From: Pontibacter litorisediminis
GTDB lineage: Bacteria > Bacteroidota > Bacteroidia > Cytophagales > Hymenobacteraceae
Reading direction: 5' to 3'
Length of the DNA: 64,000 nt
Assembly: GCF_029360645.1 (NCBI RefSeq)
Contig: NZ_JARDUA010000010.1
Span: 1 to 64,000, forward strand
Made by a program: the position numbers and the translations under genes
Shown: one piece after another, positions 27,055 through 35,639 of the stretch
How the letters are laid out: each line of letters begins with the position of its first letter
How positions within the stretch are numbered: the first letter of the stretch is position 1
Notes under the pieces: generated by a model
Database searches by the model: none
Told to the model about the DNA's origin: nothing
What the model saw: the letters and a program-made list of their open reading frames with translations, nothing else

Positions 27055-28048
27055 AGGACCTGTTCTTGTTGTTAAAGACCTGGTGTCTTATTTAAGAGAT
27101 AAAGCTGACGTTACAGTTTTTTACTTTGACCCAATCAAGGAATTAGACTTTGAGTGTAAAACAGTAAACATCAAATTTTCGGAAGGTTTTGATTTTTCTG
27201 AGTTTGACATTGTGCATTCCCATATGCTCCGGCCCGATGCGTATGTTTTCCTGCACAGAAGGAAGATAAAGGCAAAGTGCATCAGCACGTTGCATAGCTA
27301 TGTTGAGAAGGATCTTGAGAATACACATGGCAAGCTTTTATCCTTTATTTTCACCAGGATTTGGAACCAACTGCTGCGCAAGCACGACATGCTGGTGGCG
27401 CTAACGGAGCACATGCAGAACTACTACAGAAAACTGTATAGCAATCCGAATATTACCTATATTTATAATGGTAAAAGTGTTGACAAGGGATTAGCAATAG
27501 AGGCCACAGATCTTCTGAAAATAAAGGAATTTAAAGAAGGCTCTATACTTCTAGGCGTATCAGCTATACTGACGCACATCAAAGGGATAGACCAAACAAT
27601 TAAACTTTTGGAAAGGCTACCCTACCTTAAACTGCTGATAATTGGGGACGGACCAGCTAAAAATGACTTGTTGCGTTTAGCAGAATCTAGGCAAGTTTCC
27701 GAGAGATGCCTTTTTTTAGGGTACAGATCACACGCTAACCGTTATTATAGCCAATTCGATGTTTATGCTATGTCATCAAGGTCAGAGGGTTTCTCTTTGG
27801 CATTGATCGAGGCCGCAGCTTACGGGTTGCCAACAGTATCATCGAACATCCCGACAGCAGTGGAGGCCTTCACAGGCGAAGAGGTAAGCTTCTATGAGCT
27901 GGAGAACCTGGATTCTATGCAAAAAGCTACTGAGCACCTCCTGGCTAATAAGTCTAAATTTAGCAGCAACATCTTATCCAAGTATCACAACGCATATACG
28001 GCGAGCAAAATGGCATCCCAATACAATGAGTTATACAAACAGCTTTAA
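27002..28048 (+). CDS. Glycosyltransferase family 4 protein
   Basis: This 348-residue GT-B enzyme begins with 'LKIAYILPSLANKGPVLVV', the normal first strand of the acceptor domain, which supports this start in spite of the 53-bp overlap with the Wzy-like gene. The donor site carries 'SSRSEGFSLALIEAAAYGLP' (about 259-278), the GT4 E-x7-E motif. A sugar-nucleotide-dependent retaining transferase of the repeat-unit pathway is the likely role. Its 3' end overlaps the next GT2 gene by 23 bp. Confidence 0.91.
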   Translation: MKATHLKIAYILPSLANKGPVLVVKDLVSYLRDKADVTVFYFDPIKELDFECKTVNIKFSEGFDFSEFDIVHSHMLRPDAYVFLHRRKIKAKCISTLHSYVEKDLENTHGKLLSFIFTRIWNQLLRKHDMLVALTEHMQNYYRKLYSNPNITYIYNGKSVDKGLAIEATDLLKIKEFKEGSILLGVSAILTHIKGIDQTIKLLERLPYLKLLIIGDGPAKNDLLRLAESRQVSERCLFLGYRSHANRYYSQFDVYAMSSRSEGFSLALIEAAAYGLPTVSSNIPTAVEAFTGEEVSFYELENLDSMQKATEHLLANKSKFSSNILSKYHNAYTASKMASQYNELYKQL

Positions 28049-28874
28049 AAAACAGCAGTATGAGGTAACTGCCTCCATCGTTACCTATAACAACAACAGG
28101 GAGATCTTACTTCAGGCAATACAAAGCTTTCTCAACACCGAGTTAAACGTCCACCTTTTTATCGTAGATAACTCTCCTGTCAACTCGCTTGAGAATCTCA
28201 TCAAGGACGATAGAGTTACCTACATTTTCAATAATGCTAATATAGGGTTTGGGGCTGCCCATAATATCGCCATTGTACGCGCCTTGCCTTTAACACAGTA
28301 TCACCTGGTGCTCAACCCTGATGTATACTTCGGGCCAGATGTGCTAGGAAAGTTGGTAAACATGATGGATGCCAACCCTTCCGTGGGTTTGGCTATGCCA
28401 AAAGTTTTGTATCCAGACAACACGGTGCAGCACCTCTGTAAATTGTTGCCGACCCCAAAAGAACTCTTTTTACGCCGTTTCATGAAATGGGACAAAAAAG
28501 CGCTGGAAAAGAGCAACCATATATACGAACTCCGTTTTACTAATTATGATAAGCAGATGACAGTACCCTACCTGTCCGGATGCTTCATGTTTCTGAGAAC
28601 CTCTGCATTGCAGGATGTTGGCCTCTTTGATGAACGGATCTTCATGTATTCTGAGGATTTAGACCTTTCCAGAAGAATTCATCAGAAGTATGATACCGTC
28701 TTTTATCCTGAGGCGAAAGTTTACCATCACTTTGCAAAAGGATCCCACAAAAGCCTTAGATTGCTTTGGTACGCTATACATGGAAACATCATATACTTTA
28801 ACAAGTGGGGTTGGTTCTTTGATAGCGAACGCGATAAGATCAATCAGGCCGTTCTGTCTAAACTTTCGTCCTGA
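28026..28874 (+). CDS. Glycosyltransferase family 2 protein (rhamnosyltransferase-like)
   Basis: This GT2 protein of 282 residues has 'VTASIVTYNNNREILLQAI' at the N-terminus, 'LVLNPDVYF' (DxD-type site) near residue 95, and 'YLSGCFMFLRTSALQDVGLF' with 'MYSEDLDLSRRI', typical of WbbL-like rhamnosyltransferases. ATG 28026 was chosen: the longer frame from 27894 would lie entirely inside the preceding gene. The stop overlaps the next start as TGATG. Confidence 0.9.
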   Translation: MSYTNSFKKQQYEVTASIVTYNNNREILLQAIQSFLNTELNVHLFIVDNSPVNSLENLIKDDRVTYIFNNANIGFGAAHNIAIVRALPLTQYHLVLNPDVYFGPDVLGKLVNMMDANPSVGLAMPKVLYPDNTVQHLCKLLPTPKELFLRRFMKWDKKALEKSNHIYELRFTNYDKQMTVPYLSGCFMFLRTSALQDVGLFDERIFMYSEDLDLSRRIHQKYDTVFYPEAKVYHHFAKGSHKSLRLLWYAIHGNIIYFNKWGWFFDSERDKINQAVLSKLSS

Positions 28875-30235
28875 TGTTAGGTAAAAGAAGTCTCTCTATC
28901 TACCTTGGTACAGGGCTAGCTGCCTTGGTGGCGGCCCTTCCCTTTTCGATCAAGATCACGAGTATTCTCAGTATACTGCTGTTACTCCTTTGGGTACTGG
29001 AAGCTGATTGGCAGAAGAAGTGGGAAACCATTAAAACTGAGCGGTGGGTACAGCTTTTTGTAGGCTTTTACATGCTGCACGTCTTGGGCCTTCTGTATAC
29101 ACAGAACCTGGGCGACGGTTTGTTTGATCTGGAGAAGAAACTCTCGCTGGTTCTCTTTCCTCTAATATTAGGCACCAGTCCAGCAGTTAGAGAAAGTCAA
29201 AGCCTCAGAGATAAGGTTCATAGCTGGTTTATATTTTTCTGCCTGTTGGCCCTCCTATACTGTCTGGGGCATGGTGTATATCGTTTTATAGCAGGTATTC
29301 CTCCTAGCTTTTCTGTCTACGGCGGTTTCGAGGCGACACAACAATTTTTGGATACCAACAAAGGGGTCTCGGCCTTATGGAATTACATCACGTATTCAGA
29401 GCTACTCTCACCGCTTCAGTTACACCCCACCTATAGCTCCCTCTTTATTTTACTTGTCATCGTTATTCTTTTAGAACAGAAACCTCAGGTTGGTTATTTT
29501 GAAAGAAAACAGCTTGGCCGGTTGCTATTATTGTTGTTCTTTACGCTAACTATCTTCTTGATTGCATCCCGTATTGCCGTTGCGATCTTGATTTTACTTC
29601 TGCCTATTAAGTTGTTCATGCGTATGAGAGGCCGGGTCTCATGGAAAAAGCTAGCCATGGCTTCTTCTGTCTGTATTCTCCTTTTGGCGCTAGTCATCAA
29701 CTTTGTCCCTGTAGTAAAGCATCGATTTATTAATGATTTTCAGTTTATCGGGCAAACCTATGACAGTCAAAACCCAGGTACGGGCATGATGATGAGACTT
29801 ACCTTCTGGAAAACTGCGGCTGAAGTAATAATGGAAAACCCCGTAATCGGAGTCGGTACCGGGGATGTTCAGGATGCTATGGCTGAAATTTATCGGGCGA
29901 ACGGAGTGAGTGAACTGGCTGGCTACAATCCGCATAATCAATACCTCCATACAGCTGCTATGCTGGGGTTGATAGGATCGGCTTACCTGTTAGCCATGTT
30001 GCTCTTGCCTTTGATTCTTGCCTGGAAAAGGAGGGACAACGTTTACCTATTCTTTCTCCTAATCGTTGGCATAACTTTTTTTACTGAATCAGTTTTACAA
30101 TCTAACAAAGGAATCGTCTTTTACGCTTTGTTCAACTCGCTATACTTATTCAATTTCCCTCCATATTCCAGGGCTCAACAAGAAAAGGTAGATCGCACCT
30201 TGGCGGAAGAAGCAAGTGCTAGACAAGAGCGCTAA
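28874..30235 (+). CDS. O-antigen ligase family protein (WaaL-like)
   Basis: This 453-residue polytopic protein of the O-antigen ligase/polymerase superfamily has the periplasmic-loop signature 'NPVIGVGTGDVQDAM' and 'GYNPHNQYLHTAAMLGLIG' (about 330-375), close to WaaL ligases that transfer finished glycan to lipid A core. With the other Wzy-like protein 3 kb upstream, a polymerase plus ligase pair is a natural reading, but which is which cannot be settled by sequence alone. It ends the plus-strand operon. Confidence 0.85.
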   Translation: MLGKRSLSIYLGTGLAALVAALPFSIKITSILSILLLLLWVLEADWQKKWETIKTERWVQLFVGFYMLHVLGLLYTQNLGDGLFDLEKKLSLVLFPLILGTSPAVRESQSLRDKVHSWFIFFCLLALLYCLGHGVYRFIAGIPPSFSVYGGFEATQQFLDTNKGVSALWNYITYSELLSPLQLHPTYSSLFILLVIVILLEQKPQVGYFERKQLGRLLLLLFFTLTIFLIASRIAVAILILLLPIKLFMRMRGRVSWKKLAMASSVCILLLALVINFVPVVKHRFINDFQFIGQTYDSQNPGTGMMMRLTFWKTAAEVIMENPVIGVGTGDVQDAMAEIYRANGVSELAGYNPHNQYLHTAAMLGLIGSAYLLAMLLLPLILAWKRRDNVYLFFLLIVGITFFTESVLQSNKGIVFYALFNSLYLFNFPPYSRAQQEKVDRTLAEEASARQER

Positions 30236-30821
30236 TTCCTGTTATAGCCTCCCCCTAAACCTGACCTCCGCTTTATTTTAAGACGCGCAAAAGTACAGGG
30301 ATTCAGCTTGCTTTATAGTTGAGCGTATGCTTTAGGCATTGAAGGGGCTATTGTACGGTAGAACCTCGGGAACCACAGCCGTTAAGAAAGATTGATCAGC
30401 CACAGAAGTAAAGCACCTGAAAGCGGGAAAAGCTAGTGAACGCAGTCCTAGCGCCAGAGTGCTGCTTTCTCAAGGCAGCGCCGGGAACGCTTAACCTTGC
30501 AGAATTAGTTTCAGTGCTTCCAACTTCTATGGACAGAGAACGCTTCTTTACAAGTTTGAGGCTAGTAATCCCGGCGCTAAAGTGGATAGCACCTCCTCCA
30601 CCTACATGGCTTATCACATGTGGCGCATGGCATATGAGCGTCCGAAGTACAAGCGCTTTTTCAAGCTCTAATTACTCTGATCACTTATATGGTATGATCT
30701 AATGCTTGTGCGTGTAAAGTGTTGGGTGAAAAAGTATTGATGCGCTTTAGGCGCTGACGCTTCAACTTGGATCTCTGTCTCAACCAAAGTCTTTCGTAGT
30801 TATTTAAAGTATTAGATGGTA
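30236..30821. other. 586-bp gap with a coding-like remnant
   Basis: No intact gene is present between the ligase-like gene and the opposing sugar transferase. The part at 30495-30671 reads like the C-terminus of a real protein (listed separately). No clear terminator hairpin was found in the rest. Confidence 0.6.
30495..30671 (+). pseudogene. C-terminal fragment of an unrecognised protein
   Basis: A 58-codon open frame follows a TAA at 30492-30494 and ends at TAA 30669-30671. It has no usable start before an internal ATG, yet its codon choice is gene-like and it ends in 'WRMAYERPKYKRFFKL', a basic, aromatic-rich tail unlike random translation. It is probably the 3' end of a gene that lost its front by deletion or frameshift, at the right boundary of the polysaccharide operon. 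I do not recognise the family. Confidence 0.4.
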
Positions 30822-32303
30822 TTACATTCCTTTGAACCTGACCACAACGCTTATGGTCTTAAGCAGTACTTTTATGTCCATCATGAAAGAACGGTTTTTC
30901 AGGTAGTACAGGTCATACTGCACCTTCATCAAAGCGTCGTCGCTGTTAGAGCCATACTTATAGATAGCCTGCGCCCAACCGGTAATACCCGGCTTTGTTA
31001 AGTGGCGCGTATCGTAGAATGGAATCTCATTCTTGAGTTGCTCCACAAAAACAGGTCGCTCTGGTCTGGGTCCAATCAGGCTCATATCCCCTTTCAATAC
31101 GCTCCAGGCCTGCGGCAACTCATCTATCCTGGATCTGCGCAAAATCTTTCCTACTTCAGTGATCCTGCTATCATTCTTCTGCGCCCATGCGGCACCGTCC
31201 TTCTCTGCATCCACTACCATGGATCGGAACTTTACGATCTTGAAGGTCTTCCCGTACAACCCAACGCGCTCCTGCGAGTAGAAAAGCGGTCCCTTACTTC
31301 CCAATAGGTTCGCGATATAGACTAAAGGCATGAACAAAAGGCACAGGAGCACGCCACACACGCCAAACGCTACATCTAGAGCTCTGGAGAAGAACAGGTA
31401 AGCAGTTTTATATTGATTTCGATTGTAAGGAAAGGCCAAACTGAAGTCTCTAGCTGTGTTGTGCACAAGCACACGCCCTGTCAGGTATTCATAAAAATCA
31501 GGCAACGTAGTCACGGCAATACCCGCCTTACGGCAATTCGTCAGTTCCCGAATAGATACTTCGTTATTATCCTTGTTTTTGGTTTCATCGACAATGATCT
31601 CGTCAATTTTCAACCGTTTGGCAAGTTTCGTGATGTTGGAGGTGCCGTTAATGATCCTTACCCCTTTATAGATCGTGTTAGAGCTATCCTCATCAATCAC
31701 ACCTACTATCTTATAGCCCAAGTGGTAATTGAAAATATCGCCATTCGCGAAGACATCGATTAGGGCATTGCTGGACCAGCTAGATCCTACAATCAGGACA
31801 CGCTTGAGGAAAAGGGGGCTATCCAGCAAGCGTGAGTAAATGTAGCGCCATATGGCTAACGGCGACAGCAGGGTAAAATAAAAAAGTATGATGGTAAATC
31901 GAGAAGGCAAGGGCGGCGTGAACCAAGGGAACAACACATAGCTTGCAACTGTAAGTGTAGAGGCAATAAACACGTACTTTACAGTTGTGTAAAAGTTGTT
32001 GATCTTCTCGAGGTTATATAAATCGAATACGTATGAGAAGAAGCTCCAGAAAACAACTATAGGCACAAAATACCAATAATGCGCTGTTGTCATCTGCTGT
32101 ATCGCCAGGTCTGGCACTGCCCTAGTTCCATAAAGAAAGGCGGCCGAAAGGACTAACAGGAGGTCCACCGTGTACAGTAAGTACTTTCGGTCAGACACCT
32201 CGAATGAAAAAACTCTTTTATCCACTAAATAAGCCAAAAGTCTAAAATAAAGCGGATTACTAGGATAGTTTGTTTCCTTTAGTTTGGTAGCAGTAATACT
32301 CAT
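30822..32303 (-). CDS. Undecaprenyl-phosphate sugar phosphotransferase (WcaJ/WbaP-like)
   Basis: This 493-residue polyprenyl glycosylphosphotransferase starts glycan synthesis by moving sugar-1-phosphate from a nucleotide sugar to undecaprenyl phosphate. It has about four N-terminal helices, a CoA-binding-like domain ('FLKRVLIVGSSWSSNALIDVF', about 168-188), a further helix near 310-335 and the C-terminal catalytic domain with 'KFRSMVVDAEKDG', 'RSRIDELPQ', 'GDMSLIGPRPERP' and 'KPGITGWAQ'. It faces the operon from the right end and has its own AT-rich upstream region. Glucose or galactose are the usual sugars; which one is not decided here. Confidence 0.94.
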   Translation of the reverse strand: MSITATKLKETNYPSNPLYFRLLAYLVDKRVFSFEVSDRKYLLYTVDLLLVLSAAFLYGTRAVPDLAIQQMTTAHYWYFVPIVVFWSFFSYVFDLYNLEKINNFYTTVKYVFIASTLTVASYVLFPWFTPPLPSRFTIILFYFTLLSPLAIWRYIYSRLLDSPLFLKRVLIVGSSWSSNALIDVFANGDIFNYHLGYKIVGVIDEDSSNTIYKGVRIINGTSNITKLAKRLKIDEIIVDETKNKDNNEVSIRELTNCRKAGIAVTTLPDFYEYLTGRVLVHNTARDFSLAFPYNRNQYKTAYLFFSRALDVAFGVCGVLLCLLFMPLVYIANLLGSKGPLFYSQERVGLYGKTFKIVKFRSMVVDAEKDGAAWAQKNDSRITEVGKILRRSRIDELPQAWSVLKGDMSLIGPRPERPVFVEQLKNEIPFYDTRHLTKPGITGWAQAIYKYGSNSDDALMKVQYDLYYLKNRSFMMDIKVLLKTISVVVRFKGM

Positions 32304-32624
32304 TTTGTACTAAAAATTAATAACCAGATGACGCTAGTATAACAGTGCTTTTACAGATAGACCCTAGATGAAGAAGAAGGGTTGCACGTTATGAAAATAT
32401 CTGGTTAATGCATTAAGTTTGTCAGTGAAAGCCAAATTTAGTATAATAAATTCTCATGCCAAAACTAAACGTTTGGCTTAACTCCTTATTATATCATATT
32501 CAAAGTATATATCTGTTTTGTTATATAAAATTCAGGGATGTGATGCCCTCCCGCCCTTTTACTTAAGTGTCCACTCCCACCTTTCCCCCACTTTTAGTAA
32601 CTTCGCCGGCAAACCTGCAAGAGC
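32304..32624. promoter_or_regulatory. Divergent AT-rich region between the sugar transferase gene and hisS
   Basis: This 321-bp region holds promoters for two divergent genes. It is strongly AT-rich and contains an imperfect hairpin: AGCCAAATTTAG at 32430-32441 pairs with 32465-32478 with a 2-nt bulge. TAACTTCG near the hisS start (about 32599) resembles a -7 element with one mismatch. No other structure was identified. Confidence 0.4.
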
Positions 32625-34019
32625 ATGAGCAAAGAGAAACCATCTATACCCAAAGGAACACGTGATTTTGGCCCGGCCACAGTGGCCAAGCGCAACTATA
32701 TATTCGGCGTCATCAAGCGCACTTTCGAGAAGTTCGGTTACCTGCCCCTGGAGACCCCTGCCATGGAGCAACTGTCGGTGCTGACAGGTAAGTATGGCGA
32801 TGAAGGCGACCAATTGATTTTCAAGATCCTCAACTCCGGCGATTTCCTGGCCAAGACCAAAGCAGAGGATATCGAGCAGGGCTACAAGCACCTGACGCGC
32901 AAGATATCAGAGAAAGCGCTGCGCTACGACCTGACCGTGCCCTTCGCCCGTTTTGTGGTGATGAACCGCAACGAGATTTCCTTCCCCTTCAAGCGCTACC
33001 AGATTCAGCCGGTGTGGCGTGCCGACCGCCCACAGAAGGGACGCTACCGCGAGTTTTACCAGTGCGATGCCGATGTGGTGGGTACCAACTCCCTGCTATG
33101 CGAGGCCGAGATCGTACAAATGATCAACGGTGCGCTGACGGACCTGGGGCTGACAGACTTTACCATAAAGATAAACCACCGTGGAGTATTGGCTGGTATC
33201 GCCGAGGCCATTGGCGAGAAAGGCCGGGAAGGCGACATTTGTGTAGCCATCGATAAGTTAGACAAAATCGGCCGCGAAGGCGTTCATAAAGAGTTGCTGG
33301 AGCGCGGTATTGCGGAAGCGGCTATCGCCAAACTGGAGCCCCTTTACGACCTAACCGGCACCAATGAGGAGAAGTTGGAGCAGCTGCAACGCATACTTGG
33401 CGCCACCGCCGAGGGCTCGCGTGGCCTCGAAGACTTACACCAGGTATGGGCCTACCTGCAGGGCCTGCAGAGCAGGGCGCTTGCGGCAGAGAACCCGTCC
33501 GGGGAACCGCGCCTGATGCTGGATGTGACCCTGGCCAGAGGGCTCTCCTACTACACCGGCTGCATCTTTGAGGTGAAGGTGAACAACGTGAGCATGGGCA
33601 GCATCAGCGGCGGCGGCCGTTACGATAACCTAACAGGCATGTTCGGCATGCCGGGCGTGTCGGGTGTAGGCTTCTCGTTTGGCGTGGACCGTATATATGA
33701 TGTGATGGAAGAGCTGCAACTGTTCCCGGAGAGCAGCCAGCAGAGCACCACCGCCCTGATCGTGCAGTTCGACAAGGCCTCTGAGCAGTATGCACTGCCG
33801 GTGCTGCAGCAATTGCGCGATGCAGGCATCAGTTCAGAGCTATACCCGGAACCCGCCAAGCTGAAAAAGCAGCTGAGTTACGCCGACCAAAAGAACATCC
33901 CGTACGTGATTTTGATTGGCTCCGAGGAAATGGCTACTGGCAAACTGAAGCTACGCGACATGAAGCAGGGCGAGCAGCAGGACCTGACGGTAGGGGAAAT
34001 CATCTCAAAACTGAAATAA
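32625..34019 (+). CDS. hisS: Histidyl-tRNA synthetase
   Basis: HisRS attaches histidine to tRNA-His. The 464-residue class II synthetase begins with 'KPSIPKGTRDFGP', has motif 2 in 'FKRYQIQPVWRADRPQKGR' with 'REFYQCDADVVG', the histidine-specific region 'RGLSYYTGCIFEV', and motif 3 'SGGGRYDNLTGMFG...GVGFSFGVDRI', then an anticodon-binding domain. It is followed after 4 bp by the histidine ammonia-lyase gene, a link between histidine charging and degradation that looks functionally awkward and may simply be co-transcription. Confidence 0.97.
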   Translation: MSKEKPSIPKGTRDFGPATVAKRNYIFGVIKRTFEKFGYLPLETPAMEQLSVLTGKYGDEGDQLIFKILNSGDFLAKTKAEDIEQGYKHLTRKISEKALRYDLTVPFARFVVMNRNEISFPFKRYQIQPVWRADRPQKGRYREFYQCDADVVGTNSLLCEAEIVQMINGALTDLGLTDFTIKINHRGVLAGIAEAIGEKGREGDICVAIDKLDKIGREGVHKELLERGIAEAAIAKLEPLYDLTGTNEEKLEQLQRILGATAEGSRGLEDLHQVWAYLQGLQSRALAAENPSGEPRLMLDVTLARGLSYYTGCIFEVKVNNVSMGSISGGGRYDNLTGMFGMPGVSGVGFSFGVDRIYDVMEELQLFPESSQQSTTALIVQFDKASEQYALPVLQQLRDAGISSELYPEPAKLKKQLSYADQKNIPYVILIGSEEMATGKLKLRDMKQGEQQDLTVGEIISKLK

Positions 34020-34023
34020 TTTT

Positions 34024-35514
34024 ATGGCCCAGGTACATCATATCTCCAGCCAGCAGCTGACTTTAGAGCGCATTAACACGATTCTGAAAGAAAACTATTC
34101 CTTGGCGCTGTCTGAAGAGGCGGAGCAAAAGATCGTGCATTGCCATACATATCTGCAGCAGAAAATAACGAATACAAACAGCAGCATTTACGGCATCAAC
34201 ACCGGCTTCGGCTCCTTGTATGACCGCAAGATCTCTCCTGCCGACCTAGAGCAGCTGCAGCGCAACCTGATGATGTCGCATGCCTGCGGCACAGGCGAGG
34301 AGGTGCCTCAGGAAGTGGTGAAGCTGATGCTGCTGCTAAAAGTACAGTCGCTGGCTTATGGCCATAGCGGCGTGCAGCTGCAAACCGTAAAGCGGCTGAT
34401 CGACTTCTACAACCGTGATGTGTACCCCGTGGTGTACCAGCAGGGCTCCCTGGGCGCCAGCGGCGACCTCGCCCCCTTAGCGCACCTGTGCCTGCCCCTG
34501 CTGGGCCTGGGTGAAGTATCTTTCCAGAGCATGAAGCTGGAGAGCCGCCACGTGCTGGAGATGTTTGGCTGGGAGCCAGTCGCCTTGAAAGCCAAGGAAG
34601 GACTTGCCCTGCTGAATGGCACCCAGTTCATGAGTGCCTACGGCGTGTACAACCTGCTTATGGCCAAACGCCTTTCGCAGCAGGCAGACTTAGTGGCCGC
34701 CCTGTCGCTGGATGCTTTCGATGGCCGTATAGAGCCGTTTAACCAGCTTATACACCAGGTGCGCCCGCACCAGGGGCAGCTGCAGACAGCCAAGGTCATG
34801 CAACGCTACCTTGCCGGCAGCCAGCTGATAGAGCAGGAAAAACAGCATGTGCAGGATCCATACTCCTTCCGATGCATTCCGCAGGTGCACGGAGCCAGCA
34901 AAGACGCCATCAACTATGTGGAGCAGGTCTTCCTGACGGAAATCAATTCGGTGACGGACAATCCGAACATTTTCCCGGAGGAAGATGAAATCATCTCCGG
35001 CGGCAACTTCCATGGGCAGCCGCTGGCGCTGGCGCTGGATTTTCTGGCAATTGCCGTGGCCGAGCTGGGCAGCATCTCCGAGCGCAGAACTTACCAACTT
35101 ATTTCGGGGCAGCGCGGCTTGCCGGCTTTCCTGGTGGCAGAGCCGGGCCTGAACTCCGGCTTTATGATCAGCCAATACGCAGCGGCCTCTATCGTGAGCC
35201 AGAGCAAGCAGCTGTGCACCCCGGCCTCCGTAGATACGATCCCTTCGTCACAGAACCAGGAAGACCATGTCAGCATGGGAGCCAACGCCGCCACCAAGGC
35301 GTTCCAGGTGATGCACAATACCGAGCGCGTGGTAGGCATTGAACTCATGAATGCGGCACAGGCGCTGGAGTTCCGCAGACCGATGCAGAGCTCAGAGCCA
35401 CTAGAGCAGCTGGTAAAGGCTTACCGCGGGCAGGTGCCGTTTGTCTCCACAGACCGCGTGCTGCACCACGACATCCAGCAGAGCATCCAGTTCCTCAGGG
35501 CTTACCCCCTGTAA
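34024..35514 (+). CDS. hutH: Histidine ammonia-lyase
   Basis: HutH removes ammonia from L-histidine to give trans-urocanate, the first step of histidine breakdown. The 496-residue protein has the Ala145-Ser146-Gly147 triad in 'GSLGASGDLAPLAHL' that cyclises to the MIO cofactor, and the catalytic tyrosine region 'SSIYGINTGFGSLYD' (about 53-67). The rest of the hut pathway (hutU, hutI, hutG) is not in the window, so an aromatic amino-acid lyase with other specificity remains possible. It ends at a strong terminator. Confidence 0.93.
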   Translation: MAQVHHISSQQLTLERINTILKENYSLALSEEAEQKIVHCHTYLQQKITNTNSSIYGINTGFGSLYDRKISPADLEQLQRNLMMSHACGTGEEVPQEVVKLMLLLKVQSLAYGHSGVQLQTVKRLIDFYNRDVYPVVYQQGSLGASGDLAPLAHLCLPLLGLGEVSFQSMKLESRHVLEMFGWEPVALKAKEGLALLNGTQFMSAYGVYNLLMAKRLSQQADLVAALSLDAFDGRIEPFNQLIHQVRPHQGQLQTAKVMQRYLAGSQLIEQEKQHVQDPYSFRCIPQVHGASKDAINYVEQVFLTEINSVTDNPNIFPEEDEIISGGNFHGQPLALALDFLAIAVAELGSISERRTYQLISGQRGLPAFLVAEPGLNSGFMISQYAAASIVSQSKQLCTPASVDTIPSSQNQEDHVSMGANAATKAFQVMHNTERVVGIELMNAAQALEFRRPMQSSEPLEQLVKAYRGQVPFVSTDRVLHHDIQQSIQFLRAYPL

Positions 35515-35532
35515 ATCATAAACATAAAGTAT

Positions 35533-35566
35533 AAAAGCCTTTGCCATACCCCTGGCAAAGGCTTTT
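35533..35566 (+). terminator. Terminator after hutH
   Basis: A perfect 14-bp stem (35533-35546 with 35553-35566) with a 6-nt loop and a T-rich tail lies 18 bp after the hutH stop; an AAAGTATAA word leads into it. Confidence 0.85.
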
Positions 35567-35639
35567 CTTTTACCGGCAGCTTCACTTTTATGCCGTACTT
35601 TTAGTAATTTGATCGTAAAGGCAAAAGAAAAAGATCCGC

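Noticed and set aside
27894..28025. Longer start for the second GT2 gene
   Set aside because: This stretch lies inside the preceding GT4 gene, and the GT2 fold begins after ATG 28026.
30436..30702. An 88-codon plus-strand frame over the fragment at 30.5 kb
   Set aside because: It is out of phase with the more protein-like 30495-30671 frame and has no coherent fold.
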